NCBI GenBank assembly: GCA_002388665.1
Contig: DGMY01000078.1
Location: 1-48,331, forward strand
Length of the DNA stretch: 48,331 nucleotides
DNA from: Opitutia bacterium UBA4506
GTDB lineage: Bacteria; Verrucomicrobiota; Verrucomicrobiia; Opitutales; Puniceicoccaceae
Reading direction: 5' to 3'
Below are positions 27,851 through 35,591 of the stretch, piece after piece; position 1 is the stretch's first letter, and each line of letters starts with the position of its first letter. The translations under genes were made by a program, and so were the position numbers. Under the pieces are notes generated by a model. It was not told the origin of the DNA and did not search any database. It saw nothing but the letters and a program-made list of their open reading frames with translations.

Positions 27851-27870
27851 CTGTTACATTGCCGTAACAG
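27851..27870 (-). promoter_or_regulatory. Pho-box-like element upstream of pstS
   Basis: The minus strand reads CTGTTACGGCAATGTAACAG. TGTTAC and TGTAAC are spaced 11 bases apart, the period of PhoB direct repeats, although the consensus CTGTCAT is not matched exactly. The same bases also form a perfect 7-bp inverted repeat with a 6-base spacer. It could therefore bind a PhoB-like or a dimeric palindrome-reading regulator. Confidence 0.45.
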
Positions 27871-27958
27871 TCAGATACACAAGAAGTAGGGTTTCTCTCC
27901 TACCGCTCTCACGGCTCCTGAGACTACTCTTGCTTCAGGCGAATCGCATCGCCTAAAA

Positions 27959-29677
27959 TCAGCGACCGGGCTTCTCGATTGGCAGCCAAATCTCGAAACA
28001 GGTCCCCTCGCGACCGGTCCATGCCAGGTGAATGTCGCCCCGATGCGAGCGAATGATTCGCTTGGCGATGGAAAGTCCAAGTCCGGAACCGTTTTCCCGG
28101 CCGGTCAGGAACGATTCGAAGATTCGATTCCCTATCTCCGGAGCGATGCCACACCCGGTATCAGCCACTGAGATTCGAACCCGATCGCTTCCATCAGGAT
28201 CGACCCGAATTCTGATTTCTCCGCCCTTTGGCATCGCATCAACCGCATTGATAATGAGGTTCAGCAACGCCTGCTGGATTTGGCCTTTGTTCACATTGAC
28301 CTTCTGCTCAGCACTCTCGGCGCTCGGCGTATATACCAACCGCACATCGGCTTGAAAGAGCTTCATTCGGACCAACTGGAGGGTCTCATGGACGATCGAC
28401 TCCACCTTGAAACGCCCTCTCATTCCGTCACCTGACTTCCCAAAATCCAGCACGCGACCGACAATGTCCTCCAACTGGGATATTTTCTCCCCAATGATCC
28501 GGATGTCTTCGCTCCTGGGATCTTCCTCCTCGAAATCAAAATCAATTGATTTGAACAGCAGTTGCATCACCGTCAGCGGATTCCGGATCTCATGGGCGAT
28601 CTCAGCAGACAGCAGCCCTAAAGTGGTTAATTTGTCGTTTCGGTTGAGTGATTCTTCGGTTTCAAAAATCCGGCGGTACAACCGGGAGTTTTCGATCGCC
28701 ACGGCCCCTAAGCTAGCGAGTCCTGCCATCACCTTTTTCTCGTCGTTATTGAAGCGGTGCTGCGAGTCTGTGTAGGCGCACAGAACCCCGATACCCCTAT
28801 CCTCAAAGGTCAACGGGGTGGCCAACATCGAGATGAGCCCAAACTTTTGAACCACGGGCACAAAATGGTGTTCTTCGGTCCGGGGAAGATCGAGAACTTC
28901 GACTTGTCGATGATGGCGAATCGCCGTGCCCACCGAACTGTCATTTAAGGCTAGCTTCTCTTGGTACGGCCCGTCCCAACCGTCTCCTTTGATCGAATGA
29001 AGCTCCAAGAACTCTCCGGCTTCATCGAGCAGAAAAATCGCTGCGAACCGCGAATCGATCAGATCCTGAGTCGAGGTAGAAATCGCGTCGAGAACTGTTG
29101 AAAGCTCCTTCTTGGAGACGATGGATCGCCCCACCTTCAACAATGTCTCCATCTGCCTGGCGGTGGTCCGAAGCTGTCGCATGGACCAAAGCTGTTGGAT
29201 CGCCCGAGTGGCCTCACGCGTGAGCAAACGCAGCAACATCACGTCCTCGCCCGAAAATCGGTCCGGCTCTTCGCTATCCAAGTTCAGGACCCCAATGACT
29301 CGTCCCTTGTCCTCCATCGGAACTGCCAACTCACTCAGCACAGATTCGCGCAGAGCGACATATCGGGACTCCTTCCGGGTGTCGTTTACGAGAAGGGGTT
29401 CGCCGTGCAGGGCAACCCACCCAGTGACCCCAACTCCGAGCTTCAATGGAAAATCCCGCACCTCACTGGGGATTCCACTGGATGCTTCAATTCTCAACTC
29501 CCGGGTATCGGGGTGGATCAACGCTACCGAGGCGCTGCTCGCCCGAAACACCCGTACCATCTCATCCAAAATGATAGTAAGCGCGTCGTGAGGATCCTCG
29601 GTCTCACCAACCAAGCTGTTAATTCGATAAAGTGATTCGATTCCCCGGTTCGATTCCTGCACGTCCTTCGATTTCAT
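27959..29677 (-). CDS. Soluble GAF-GAF sensor histidine kinase
   Basis: The order is GAF domain (about 25-165), linker helix, second GAF (about 185-335), HisKA with phospho-acceptor His362 in AEIAHEIRNPLTVM, and HATPase with N-box NLIINAVDAMP, G1 box VADTGCGIAPE and GSGLGLSIAKRI. At 572 residues there is no membrane segment, so it senses an intracellular signal or small ligand. No response-regulator gene is adjacent. It begins 6 bases after the gmhB stop, with AGGG overlapping that stop codon, so it is cotranscribed with the heptose genes. It is upstream of pstS, but lacks the membrane and PAS layout of PhoR, so a Pho role is only possible, not shown. Confidence 0.9.
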   Translation of the reverse strand: MKSKDVQESNRGIESLYRINSLVGETEDPHDALTIILDEMVRVFRASSASVALIHPDTRELRIEASSGIPSEVRDFPLKLGVGVTGWVALHGEPLLVNDTRKESRYVALRESVLSELAVPMEDKGRVIGVLNLDSEEPDRFSGEDVMLLRLLTREATRAIQQLWSMRQLRTTARQMETLLKVGRSIVSKKELSTVLDAISTSTQDLIDSRFAAIFLLDEAGEFLELHSIKGDGWDGPYQEKLALNDSSVGTAIRHHRQVEVLDLPRTEEHHFVPVVQKFGLISMLATPLTFEDRGIGVLCAYTDSQHRFNNDEKKVMAGLASLGAVAIENSRLYRRIFETEESLNRNDKLTTLGLLSAEIAHEIRNPLTVMQLLFKSIDFDFEEEDPRSEDIRIIGEKISQLEDIVGRVLDFGKSGDGMRGRFKVESIVHETLQLVRMKLFQADVRLVYTPSAESAEQKVNVNKGQIQQALLNLIINAVDAMPKGGEIRIRVDPDGSDRVRISVADTGCGIAPEIGNRIFESFLTGRENGSGLGLSIAKRIIRSHRGDIHLAWTGREGTCFEIWLPIEKPGR

Positions 29678-29683
29678 AAATCC

Positions 29684-30217
29684 CTATTTTTGCGAGCGGG
29701 ATTGGCTGCCCAGGAGCCAATCGGTATAGGCCTGCACACTCGAGAAGGACCCTTCCTCCCCACTGTGGTTCTCTGGGCAAATTCGAGCACATCGGACACC
29801 CGCCCGACGACCCGCCTCGATGTCACTGTCTCGGTCGCCAACCATCCAAACCTCGCTCGGATCCAGGCCGCGCTCGCGCATTGTCTCCAGAATGTAGCGG
29901 GGCGAGGGTTTTCGATAGACCAAAGGTTCATCCGGCCTCTCCGGAGCGATACAGATGCCATCAAACCCCGGGTCCAGTCCAAGCCGTCGCTCCAACTCCC
30001 TATTGCACGCCTCTGCGTCGGCCAGTTCGTAATATCCTCTTCCAATTCCACTCTGATTTGTAAAAAGGAATAGCAGATACCCTGCCGATCTGAGCCGGCG
30101 CAGCGCCTCTCCCGCGCCTTCTATTGGATTCACTTTCTCCGGATCAGAGAGATAGCCGGGGTCGTGAATCAAGGTATCATCCCGATCCAAAAATACTGCT
30201 TTCTTCAATTCGGCCAT
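29684..30217 (-). CDS. gmhB: D-glycero-D-manno-heptose 1,7-bisphosphate 7-phosphatase
   Basis: This HAD phosphatase has the DxD motif in AVFLDRDDTLIHD, FTNQSGIGRGYY as motif II, and motif IV MVGDRDSDIEAGRRAG. Those and the ENHS-type tail match the histidinol-phosphatase/GmhB family. It removes the 7-phosphate (or the 1-phosphate with other anomers) in ADP-heptose synthesis for LPS core. The start at ATG 30217 (MAELKKAVFLDRD) gives 177 residues; an earlier start at 30238 is possible. The four-Cys zinc loop of E. coli GmhB is absent here. It lies 26 bases after the heptose kinase, which supports the assignment. Confidence 0.9.
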   Translation of the reverse strand: MAELKKAVFLDRDDTLIHDPGYLSDPEKVNPIEGAGEALRRLRSAGYLLFLFTNQSGIGRGYYELADAEACNRELERRLGLDPGFDGICIAPERPDEPLVYRKPSPRYILETMRERGLDPSEVWMVGDRDSDIEAGRRAGVRCARICPENHSGEEGSFSSVQAYTDWLLGSQSRSQK

Positions 30218-30243
30218 GGGTCCAATTCCGGTCACCATTCGGA

Positions 30244-31260
30244 CTAAGAATAAACTGTTTCGCCACTGGGATCCGCCAAGTCCGGGTGCTGGGAGAGGTA
30301 ATCCAAAATTTCTTCTTGAGTCACGGTCGCTGTCCCGACCTTCCCGACAACAACCCCGGCAGCCAGATTCGCCAATCGGGCCGCCGATGCTAGATCTGCA
30401 CCGGCTGAAAGAGCAAGGAGGAGCGAGGCGATCACCGTATCACCCGCTCCAGAGACATCAAAGACCTGTCGCGCATAGGTAGGAATCAGCCGCTGCGGGC
30501 GTCCCTCTCCACTCAGGAGAATACCGTCCGCCCCGAGAGTGATGACCAAATGGCCAGGTTGATAGCGTTCCCAAATTCGCGCACAGACCTCCTCCGAAGG
30601 GAATTTGCCGCGTAAATGTGGCGAAAGTCCGGCCAACTCCAGCGCCTCAGCCCGGTTCGGTGTCAATAAGTCCATCCCTTTGAACGTCAATCGGCGCCGC
30701 GGCTTAGGATCCAGGGATACAGGAATACCCATGGACTCTGCTTCTCCCTGCAACCACTCGATCAAGTTCTCTGAAATGGCTCCCTTGCCATAGTCAGACA
30801 ACAACACCGCATCAGCCTGACCAAGAGCTTCGACGAGTTCACTGCGCGAGGCATTGCTATCCATTCGGTATTCGGCCTCCCCACCTTCCCGGTCGATCCG
30901 ACAGAGCTGTTGATTGCGAACCATTATCCGGGTTTTTTGAATCGTCTGGCAAGACTCGCCAGAAAAGCCGGGCACTCGCACCACTCCATTTTGCGATAAG
31001 ATCTCGCTCAGACGCTCCCCACCCTCATCGGTTCCGGTGCGGCCCGCCAGCGAAGGAGCTCCTCCCAGAGAAGCGATATTCAAAGCAACATTAGCCGCTC
31101 CACCCGCAGCGTAAGAGTCTCGGGTTACATCCACCACCGGCACTGGAGCCTCGGGCGAGATCCGCGAGGCGTCGCCCCACACATAATGGTCCAGCATCAC
31201 GTCGCCCACGACCAGGACCCGCCGCCCGCGCACTTTCATCAACAATTCTTCAATCTTCAT
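30244..31260 (-). CDS. hldA: D-glycero-beta-D-manno-heptose-7-phosphate kinase
   Basis: This PfkB-family kinase has the RfaE-type N-terminus GDVMLDHYVWGDASRISPEAPVPVV and AAGGAANVALNIASLG. The catalytic motif FDVSGAGDTVIASL is at about residue 265. At 338 residues it contains only the kinase domain. The nucleotidyltransferase domain of fused HldE is missing, so a separate HldC must exist elsewhere. It phosphorylates C1 of heptose 7-phosphate for LPS core. It is followed by gmhB, the next enzyme step. Confidence 0.92.
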   Translation of the reverse strand: MKIEELLMKVRGRRVLVVGDVMLDHYVWGDASRISPEAPVPVVDVTRDSYAAGGAANVALNIASLGGAPSLAGRTGTDEGGERLSEILSQNGVVRVPGFSGESCQTIQKTRIMVRNQQLCRIDREGGEAEYRMDSNASRSELVEALGQADAVLLSDYGKGAISENLIEWLQGEAESMGIPVSLDPKPRRRLTFKGMDLLTPNRAEALELAGLSPHLRGKFPSEEVCARIWERYQPGHLVITLGADGILLSGEGRPQRLIPTYARQVFDVSGAGDTVIASLLLALSAGADLASAARLANLAAGVVVGKVGTATVTQEEILDYLSQHPDLADPSGETVYS

Positions 31261-31303
31261 CGTAATTCAATTTCCCGTTCAGCCAGTCCGCCCCCGTTGG
31301 AGG

Positions 31304-32416
31304 TCACTCGATTTCCCAGTCGTAGGGATGATCCGATAACATGACCACTCCGCCCGGCTGAATACACACGACATCCTCGATTCGGCATCCCCCCAACCCA
31401 CGGTAATACAAACCCGGTTCAACAGTCGTCACCATACCAGTCTCCAATAGGTAAGTTTGGCGGGAAACCCGAGGCTCTTCGTGAATCTCCAAACCGAGCC
31501 CATGACCGGTTCCGTGAAAGAACCCATAATATCCTGAATCGTCCCGACCGGTTGAGAATCCACTCTGCTCAAAATACTCAATCACCTTGTCGTGGATAGC
31601 CTTGCCGTCGACCCCTGCGGCCAAGGAGTCGATCGCCCTCTTCTGAGCTTCCCGGACCACAGCCACCAAACGCCGCTGGTCGTCGTTCGCCACACCTTTC
31701 AGGTAGGTACGGGTCATGTCTCCAAAATAGCCCGACTGCTCATCACGGGGAAATATATCGACAATGATTAACTCATTCGCTGGCAACGGCCCACTGCCCT
31801 GCTCATGCGGATCACATCCCTGATCCCCACCCGCGACAATAGTTCCCGAGGCGATACAACCTTGCTCCAAGCAATGAATCGCAATCAGAGAACGAACCTT
31901 TTCGGAGGTGAGCACCTCTCCTCCCCAGGTCAAAATTCCGTCCTTCACCGTAGACTCCCCGATCAATCGCTCCACCAGAGAATAGGCTCCCGAGATGATC
32001 GTATTGACCCGCCGAATCGACTCCTGCTCAGACTCCGATTTCTGTAACCTCCCCCGACATACGGGACGATCCAAAAACTCGACCGGGAGCGCACCCTCCT
32101 CACGGAGCTCGAAAGCGGTTCGAGCAGGGAAATCCTCCGGAAGCAGCAGGCGACTCGCTCCATATTGCTTCGCTAGACCAAGAATCCTACCCGCGAGTGA
32201 TTCGCCACCTTCCATCTGGGTTATGATTTCTTCCAAAGAGAGGACTTCGTCAAAACGGCTGTCGCGCTCACCTCTACTGATTTCCAGGGAGGAAAGCACC
32301 GCACGGCTCGCACCCCCCACCTCGAAGGCAAGAAACGGATCCGGGGCATGAAACCCACCTAAATACAATAGATCGGCATCTTTCTCCGGAGAGGAATAGA
32401 ATACAGTAAAATCCAT
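31304..32416 (-). CDS. M24 family Xaa-Pro aminopeptidase-like protein
   Basis: The 370-residue protein has a creatinase-like N-terminal domain (about 1-140) and a pita-bread catalytic domain. All five metal ligands can be seen: Asp in IVDIFPRD, Asp in GDMTRTY, His in HGTGHGLGLEIHE, Glu in TTVEPGLYY and Glu in RIEDVV. Such enzymes release N-terminal residues preceding proline. No signal peptide, so cytoplasmic. It is 43 bases upstream of hldA and probably heads that transcript. Dedicated prolidase activity cannot be excluded. Confidence 0.92.
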   Translation of the reverse strand: MDFTVFYSSPEKDADLLYLGGFHAPDPFLAFEVGGASRAVLSSLEISRGERDSRFDEVLSLEEIITQMEGGESLAGRILGLAKQYGASRLLLPEDFPARTAFELREEGALPVEFLDRPVCRGRLQKSESEQESIRRVNTIISGAYSLVERLIGESTVKDGILTWGGEVLTSEKVRSLIAIHCLEQGCIASGTIVAGGDQGCDPHEQGSGPLPANELIIVDIFPRDEQSGYFGDMTRTYLKGVANDDQRRLVAVVREAQKRAIDSLAAGVDGKAIHDKVIEYFEQSGFSTGRDDSGYYGFFHGTGHGLGLEIHEEPRVSRQTYLLETGMVTTVEPGLYYRGLGGCRIEDVVCIQPGGVVMLSDHPYDWEIE

Positions 32417-32594
32417 AAATTAGCCCTTATTTTGACTCTTCCAGGCAGATTGACTCCCAAAACCGTTCTCCGCAATGCCGCAGTAGATCCCATTGGCACC
32501 TGAATAAAAGATTGCCCATTGGAAAGGACTCACCCCATCATTTCGCTTTCGCTGAACCTGAACGAAAAGCTCTCCCCCCTCCTATTTTTCTACA

Positions 32595-33149
32595 ATGACT
32601 AAAGCGCTTCGCATGTTCCCACAATGGATGAGAATTCCGGCGTGCATTCTTGTTCTGGCCAGCTGCGCTTTCACAACAGGATGCAACCCTTTTGGGAAGT
32701 CAGAGCCGGAAGCCCGCTCCTTTTCCATACCGATAGCCAATCGCGACACCGATATGGAACTTGCCCTGACAATTTCCGAACGTCAGCAAGGCCTGCAAAA
32801 GGAACTCGATCTCGATGAAAACGAGGGAATGGCCTTTCTGTTTGAATCGCCTCAACAGGCAAGTTTCTGGATGCGGAACACTCAGATCCCTCTCGATATC
32901 GGCTTCTTTACGGGCGATGGAGTTCTTCGCGAAATCCACCAGATGTATCCCAATGTCGAAGTTTCAGTCCGCTCCCACCGGACCGACATAGTGATTGCCG
33001 TCGAAATGAACCAGGGCTGGTTCGAACGCATGGGTATCAAACCCGGCGATAGCATCGACCTCAATCGTCTAATTCGTGCGATTGAAGCGCGCGGCGAATC
33101 GCCATCCGACTACCCGTTGAGCACCAGCCAAAGCCTGCGACTGCGATGA
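32595..33149 (+). CDS. DUF192-family lipoprotein
   Basis: The N-terminus has a hydrophobic signal segment ending in a lipobox-like TTGC (Cys at about residue 29), so it is likely lipid-anchored. The DUF192 core is clear: MELALTISERQQGLQ, GMAFLFESPQQASFWMRNTQIPLDIGFF and a C-terminal IKPGDSIDL. The family is a small beta-barrel of unknown biochemical role. Of 184 residues, the last 20 are low-complexity. In-frame ATGs at 32613 and 32628 are alternative starts. The stop overlaps the start of the next gene by four bases (ATGA), so the two are translationally coupled. Confidence 0.87.
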   Translation: MTKALRMFPQWMRIPACILVLASCAFTTGCNPFGKSEPEARSFSIPIANRDTDMELALTISERQQGLQKELDLDENEGMAFLFESPQQASFWMRNTQIPLDIGFFTGDGVLREIHQMYPNVEVSVRSHRTDIVIAVEMNQGWFERMGIKPGDSIDLNRLIRAIEARGESPSDYPLSTSQSLRLR

Positions 33150-33712
33150 TACCACCCGACGCCGAATCCTCGGCGACCGACGATGAAGTCGCCGAAGCCT
33201 GGTACTGCCTCCGCAGCCAAACCAAGAAAGAACATCTGGCAGCCGCCCAGATTCGCCACCGCGTTGGTATCGAGGTATTTGCCCCCCGGATCACGTTCAC
33301 CAAGAAAACAAAACGGGGTAAAGTGCGGTTTACCGAGGCACTCTTTCCCGGCTACCTGTTCTGCCGCTGCAATATCCAAGAGCACATGCGGCATCTGCTC
33401 TCGATGCCGGGAATTATCAACATTGTCCGGTACGGCGATCGAACTCCTCCGATTCCCGACGAGTTCATGGCGGAACTCAAGGAAAGGATTCCTAGTGAAA
33501 AACACGAATCCTCAGACCCTATTATTGAGGTCGGTGCCCCTGTCACCGTAGTCGAGGGGCCTTTCAAAGACCTTCAGGCGGTGGTATCTCAGGTCCTTAG
33601 TGCTCGCGATCGAGTCCGTATCTTACTCGAGTTTCTGGGTCGCCAAGCCGAAATCGAGGTACCCTCGCACGCGGTCTTTCGCGAGGATAAGACGCCCAAA
33701 GAGGGCTTCTAG
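33146..33712 (+). CDS. NusG-family transcription elongation/antitermination paralogue
   Basis: The NGN domain starts at AWYCLRSQTKKEHLAAAQI and contains ALFPGYLFCRC and PGIINIVRYG. The KOW domain follows with VGAPVTVVEGPFKDLQAVV and VRILLEFLGRQAEIEVP. At 188 residues it has the complete NGN-KOW layout. The housekeeping nusG normally lies between secE and rplK; this copy sits after a DUF192 lipoprotein gene with an ATGA overlap, so I call it a specialised paralogue (RfaH/UpxY/LoaP-like). Its target operon is not indicated. An acidic N-terminal tail of about 15 residues is extra. Confidence 0.88.
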   Translation: MIPPDAESSATDDEVAEAWYCLRSQTKKEHLAAAQIRHRVGIEVFAPRITFTKKTKRGKVRFTEALFPGYLFCRCNIQEHMRHLLSMPGIINIVRYGDRTPPIPDEFMAELKERIPSEKHESSDPIIEVGAPVTVVEGPFKDLQAVVSQVLSARDRVRILLEFLGRQAEIEVPSHAVFREDKTPKEGF

Positions 33713-33767
33713 GAACAGTCTCCGAGGGCGGTTCAGCGAGGTCCCACCGCGATTCAGTAGCGCTGTG

Positions 33768-34757
33768 CTATGGGTTCGATTGATGCAATCGAACCAGCGT
33801 CTGCCGGTACTTTCGAACACCCCTCACAACTGCGTCTGCCAATCGATTGCGATACTGCTGCGAGCGCAAGAGCTGCGCGGTCTGATTGTTGCTAATAAAT
33901 CCCAATTCCAAAAGAACTCCCGGAGAGTTCAAATCCTCAAGGACTGCGAACCGCGCCCGCTTGAGACCCCGATCCGCAAGTCCGGTCTCCGAAATCAGCT
34001 CGCTTTGTAGGTAGAACCCCAGCAACGCGTTCCATGGATCACTTGCGTTTCCAGGGTAGAGCTTCCGATCATCCTGATTAATCTTGGAGCGGGAGGAAGA
34101 CGGGTCCCCTTGCAGGGTATAAATATAGGTTTCCACCCCTCTCACTGATTCGCTCGCCGCATTGAAATGGACGCTCAAAAATATGTCTGCCTTCGCCCGA
34201 TTCGCCAAGGCCGGCCGCGTTTTGAGAGGAATAAAGGTATCGGACGTCCGGGTGTAACTCACCTCAAAGCCTTCCTGCTGCAACCGAGCCCCAATGAGCT
34301 TCCCGACTGCCATTGCGAGATCTTTCTCGCTCATTCCCAGCGACCTATTCTGCCCCCCGGGATCATTTCCGCCATGGCCCGCATCGATCACTACCCGCCG
34401 ATAACCCGGCGGATTCGGAAAAATCCGGGGCATCAAAATGGGCTGCAGGGAATACTTCCAGTCCTTGCGAGAAAGATACAACTTCTCCTGATTGATCAGA
34501 ACTCCCTGCCCCAGATAGACCTTGATCCCGTTCAGGACTGAAATCTTCGAACCGGCCCGAAAATCAAGCGAGATCCACTCCCCCGACAATCGCACCGATC
34601 GATTCGGCTCCGTCCACGTTAGGGAGAGCCCTAAATCATCCGCGATCTCGGCGACACCGATGTACTCGGGAGCAGCAGCCTTCAGCCCGGCTCCCGATCC
34701 AAGAACCAGGAGAAACAACGCGGCCACCCCGGACAAAAAACCGGGGAGACGACTCAT
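33768..34757 (-). CDS. N-acetylmuramoyl-L-alanine amidase, secreted
   Basis: A signal peptide (FLSGVAALFLLVLGSGAGLKAA) is followed by an AMIN/copper-amine-oxidase-like N-terminal region (about 25-110). The Amidase_3 domain carries the zinc ligands: His in VVIDAGHGGNDPG, Glu in the strand after RPALANRAKADIFLSVHFNA, and His within SVHFNA. The catalytic Glu is in GVLLELGFISN. It cleaves the peptide from glycan strands during cell separation. At 329 residues it lacks a LysM tail. Its start overlaps the infC stop by four bases, an unusual pairing. Confidence 0.93.
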   Translation of the reverse strand: MSRLPGFLSGVAALFLLVLGSGAGLKAAAPEYIGVAEIADDLGLSLTWTEPNRSVRLSGEWISLDFRAGSKISVLNGIKVYLGQGVLINQEKLYLSRKDWKYSLQPILMPRIFPNPPGYRRVVIDAGHGGNDPGGQNRSLGMSEKDLAMAVGKLIGARLQQEGFEVSYTRTSDTFIPLKTRPALANRAKADIFLSVHFNAASESVRGVETYIYTLQGDPSSSRSKINQDDRKLYPGNASDPWNALLGFYLQSELISETGLADRGLKRARFAVLEDLNSPGVLLELGFISNNQTAQLLRSQQYRNRLADAVVRGVRKYRQTLVRLHQSNP

Positions 34758-35338
34758 CCCTCAGCTTCGTCGCCGAACTTCTTCTTCCGCCGGCTCGAAG
34801 GCAATGGCGAAAGAGTCACCGAAATATTCCGACCGGCCAACCGTGGATCATTGTCTGCGGTAGCCATCGACTCCAAATCCTTAATCGCCCGCTTCACCGT
34901 TTCGAAACCGAGATCCGTGTGTTCCATTTCCCGACCTCGGAACATCAGCGTTAGCTTGAGTTTATTCCCCTTGTCGAGGAAGTCCTCAGCCCGGCGGATT
35001 TTGGTCATGTAGTCATGAGTATCAATCTTGACCCGGAATTTCACTTCCTTGAGCTTCTGCGAGGTGCTTTTCGACTCCTTCTGCTTCTTGCTCTGCTCGT
35101 ACATGTACTTGCCGAAGTCCAAGATGCGGCAAACCGGAGGACGAGAATTGGGAGACACTTCCACCAAATCGAGGCCGACACTCTTGGCGAGGTCCAGCGC
35201 TTTTTTGGTGGGCATTACCCCAATCATAGCTCCTTCTGGTCCGACCACCCGGATCTCGGGCACACGGATTCTTTCGTTTCGCCTCGGACCGCTCTGATAG
35301 GAACGCCGATGCCGACTGGAAGATGGAACCCTACCCAT
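34754..35338 (-). CDS. infC: Translation initiation factor IF-3
   Basis: The IF-3 N-domain begins at RRNERIRVPEIRVVGPEG, followed by GLDLVEVSPNSRPPVCRILDFGKYMYE and a Lys-rich linker helix. The C-domain has KEVKFRVKIDTHDYMTKIRRAEDFL and KLTLMFRGREMEH. It prevents early 50S joining and proofreads initiator tRNA. It starts with ordinary ATG 35338, not the rare AUU used for autoregulation in enterobacteria. It has about 20 extra N-terminal residues rich in Ser/Arg. rpmI and rplT, the usual neighbours, are absent; an amidase gene follows instead with an ATGA overlap. Confidence 0.97.
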   Translation of the reverse strand: MGRVPSSSRHRRSYQSGPRRNERIRVPEIRVVGPEGAMIGVMPTKKALDLAKSVGLDLVEVSPNSRPPVCRILDFGKYMYEQSKKQKESKSTSQKLKEVKFRVKIDTHDYMTKIRRAEDFLDKGNKLKLTLMFRGREMEHTDLGFETVKRAIKDLESMATADNDPRLAGRNISVTLSPLPSSRRKKKFGDEAEG

Positions 35339-35551
35339 TCAGGATGCGGAGGTTCCCAAGGAATACCGAACAGCCGGCGTACAACCGGTTGCGGAGAGAA
35401 GACGAGACACTGATTTGAGTATCATTTCTCAGACGATGCGGAGGCTTGCGCCGCATTTCAAACCCTAATTTTCAGGAAATCCGCAGAAATTACAAATTCT
35501 GCACAGTAAGGGGGGCAAAATGGATACCAAAAACAAAATTACCAATACTCT

Positions 35552-35580
35552 TTGTTCATCAGGAAAAATGGTGGTAGAAT
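35552..35580 (+). promoter_or_regulatory. Candidate promoter of the ABC exporter operon
   Basis: TTGTTC (35552-35557), a 17-base spacer and TAGAAT (35575-35580) are a good sigma-70 match. The ATG at 35592 is only 11 bases from the -10 box, so the transcript would have a leader of about 5 bases or be leaderless. No Shine-Dalgarno sequence is visible. Confidence 0.5.
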
Positions 35581-35591
35581 AAACAGCTTCA

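Noticed and set aside
27886..27903. Terminator after the histidine kinase gene
   Set aside because: A GTAGG/CCTAC pair is present but too short and followed by TTCTTG, not a U-tract.
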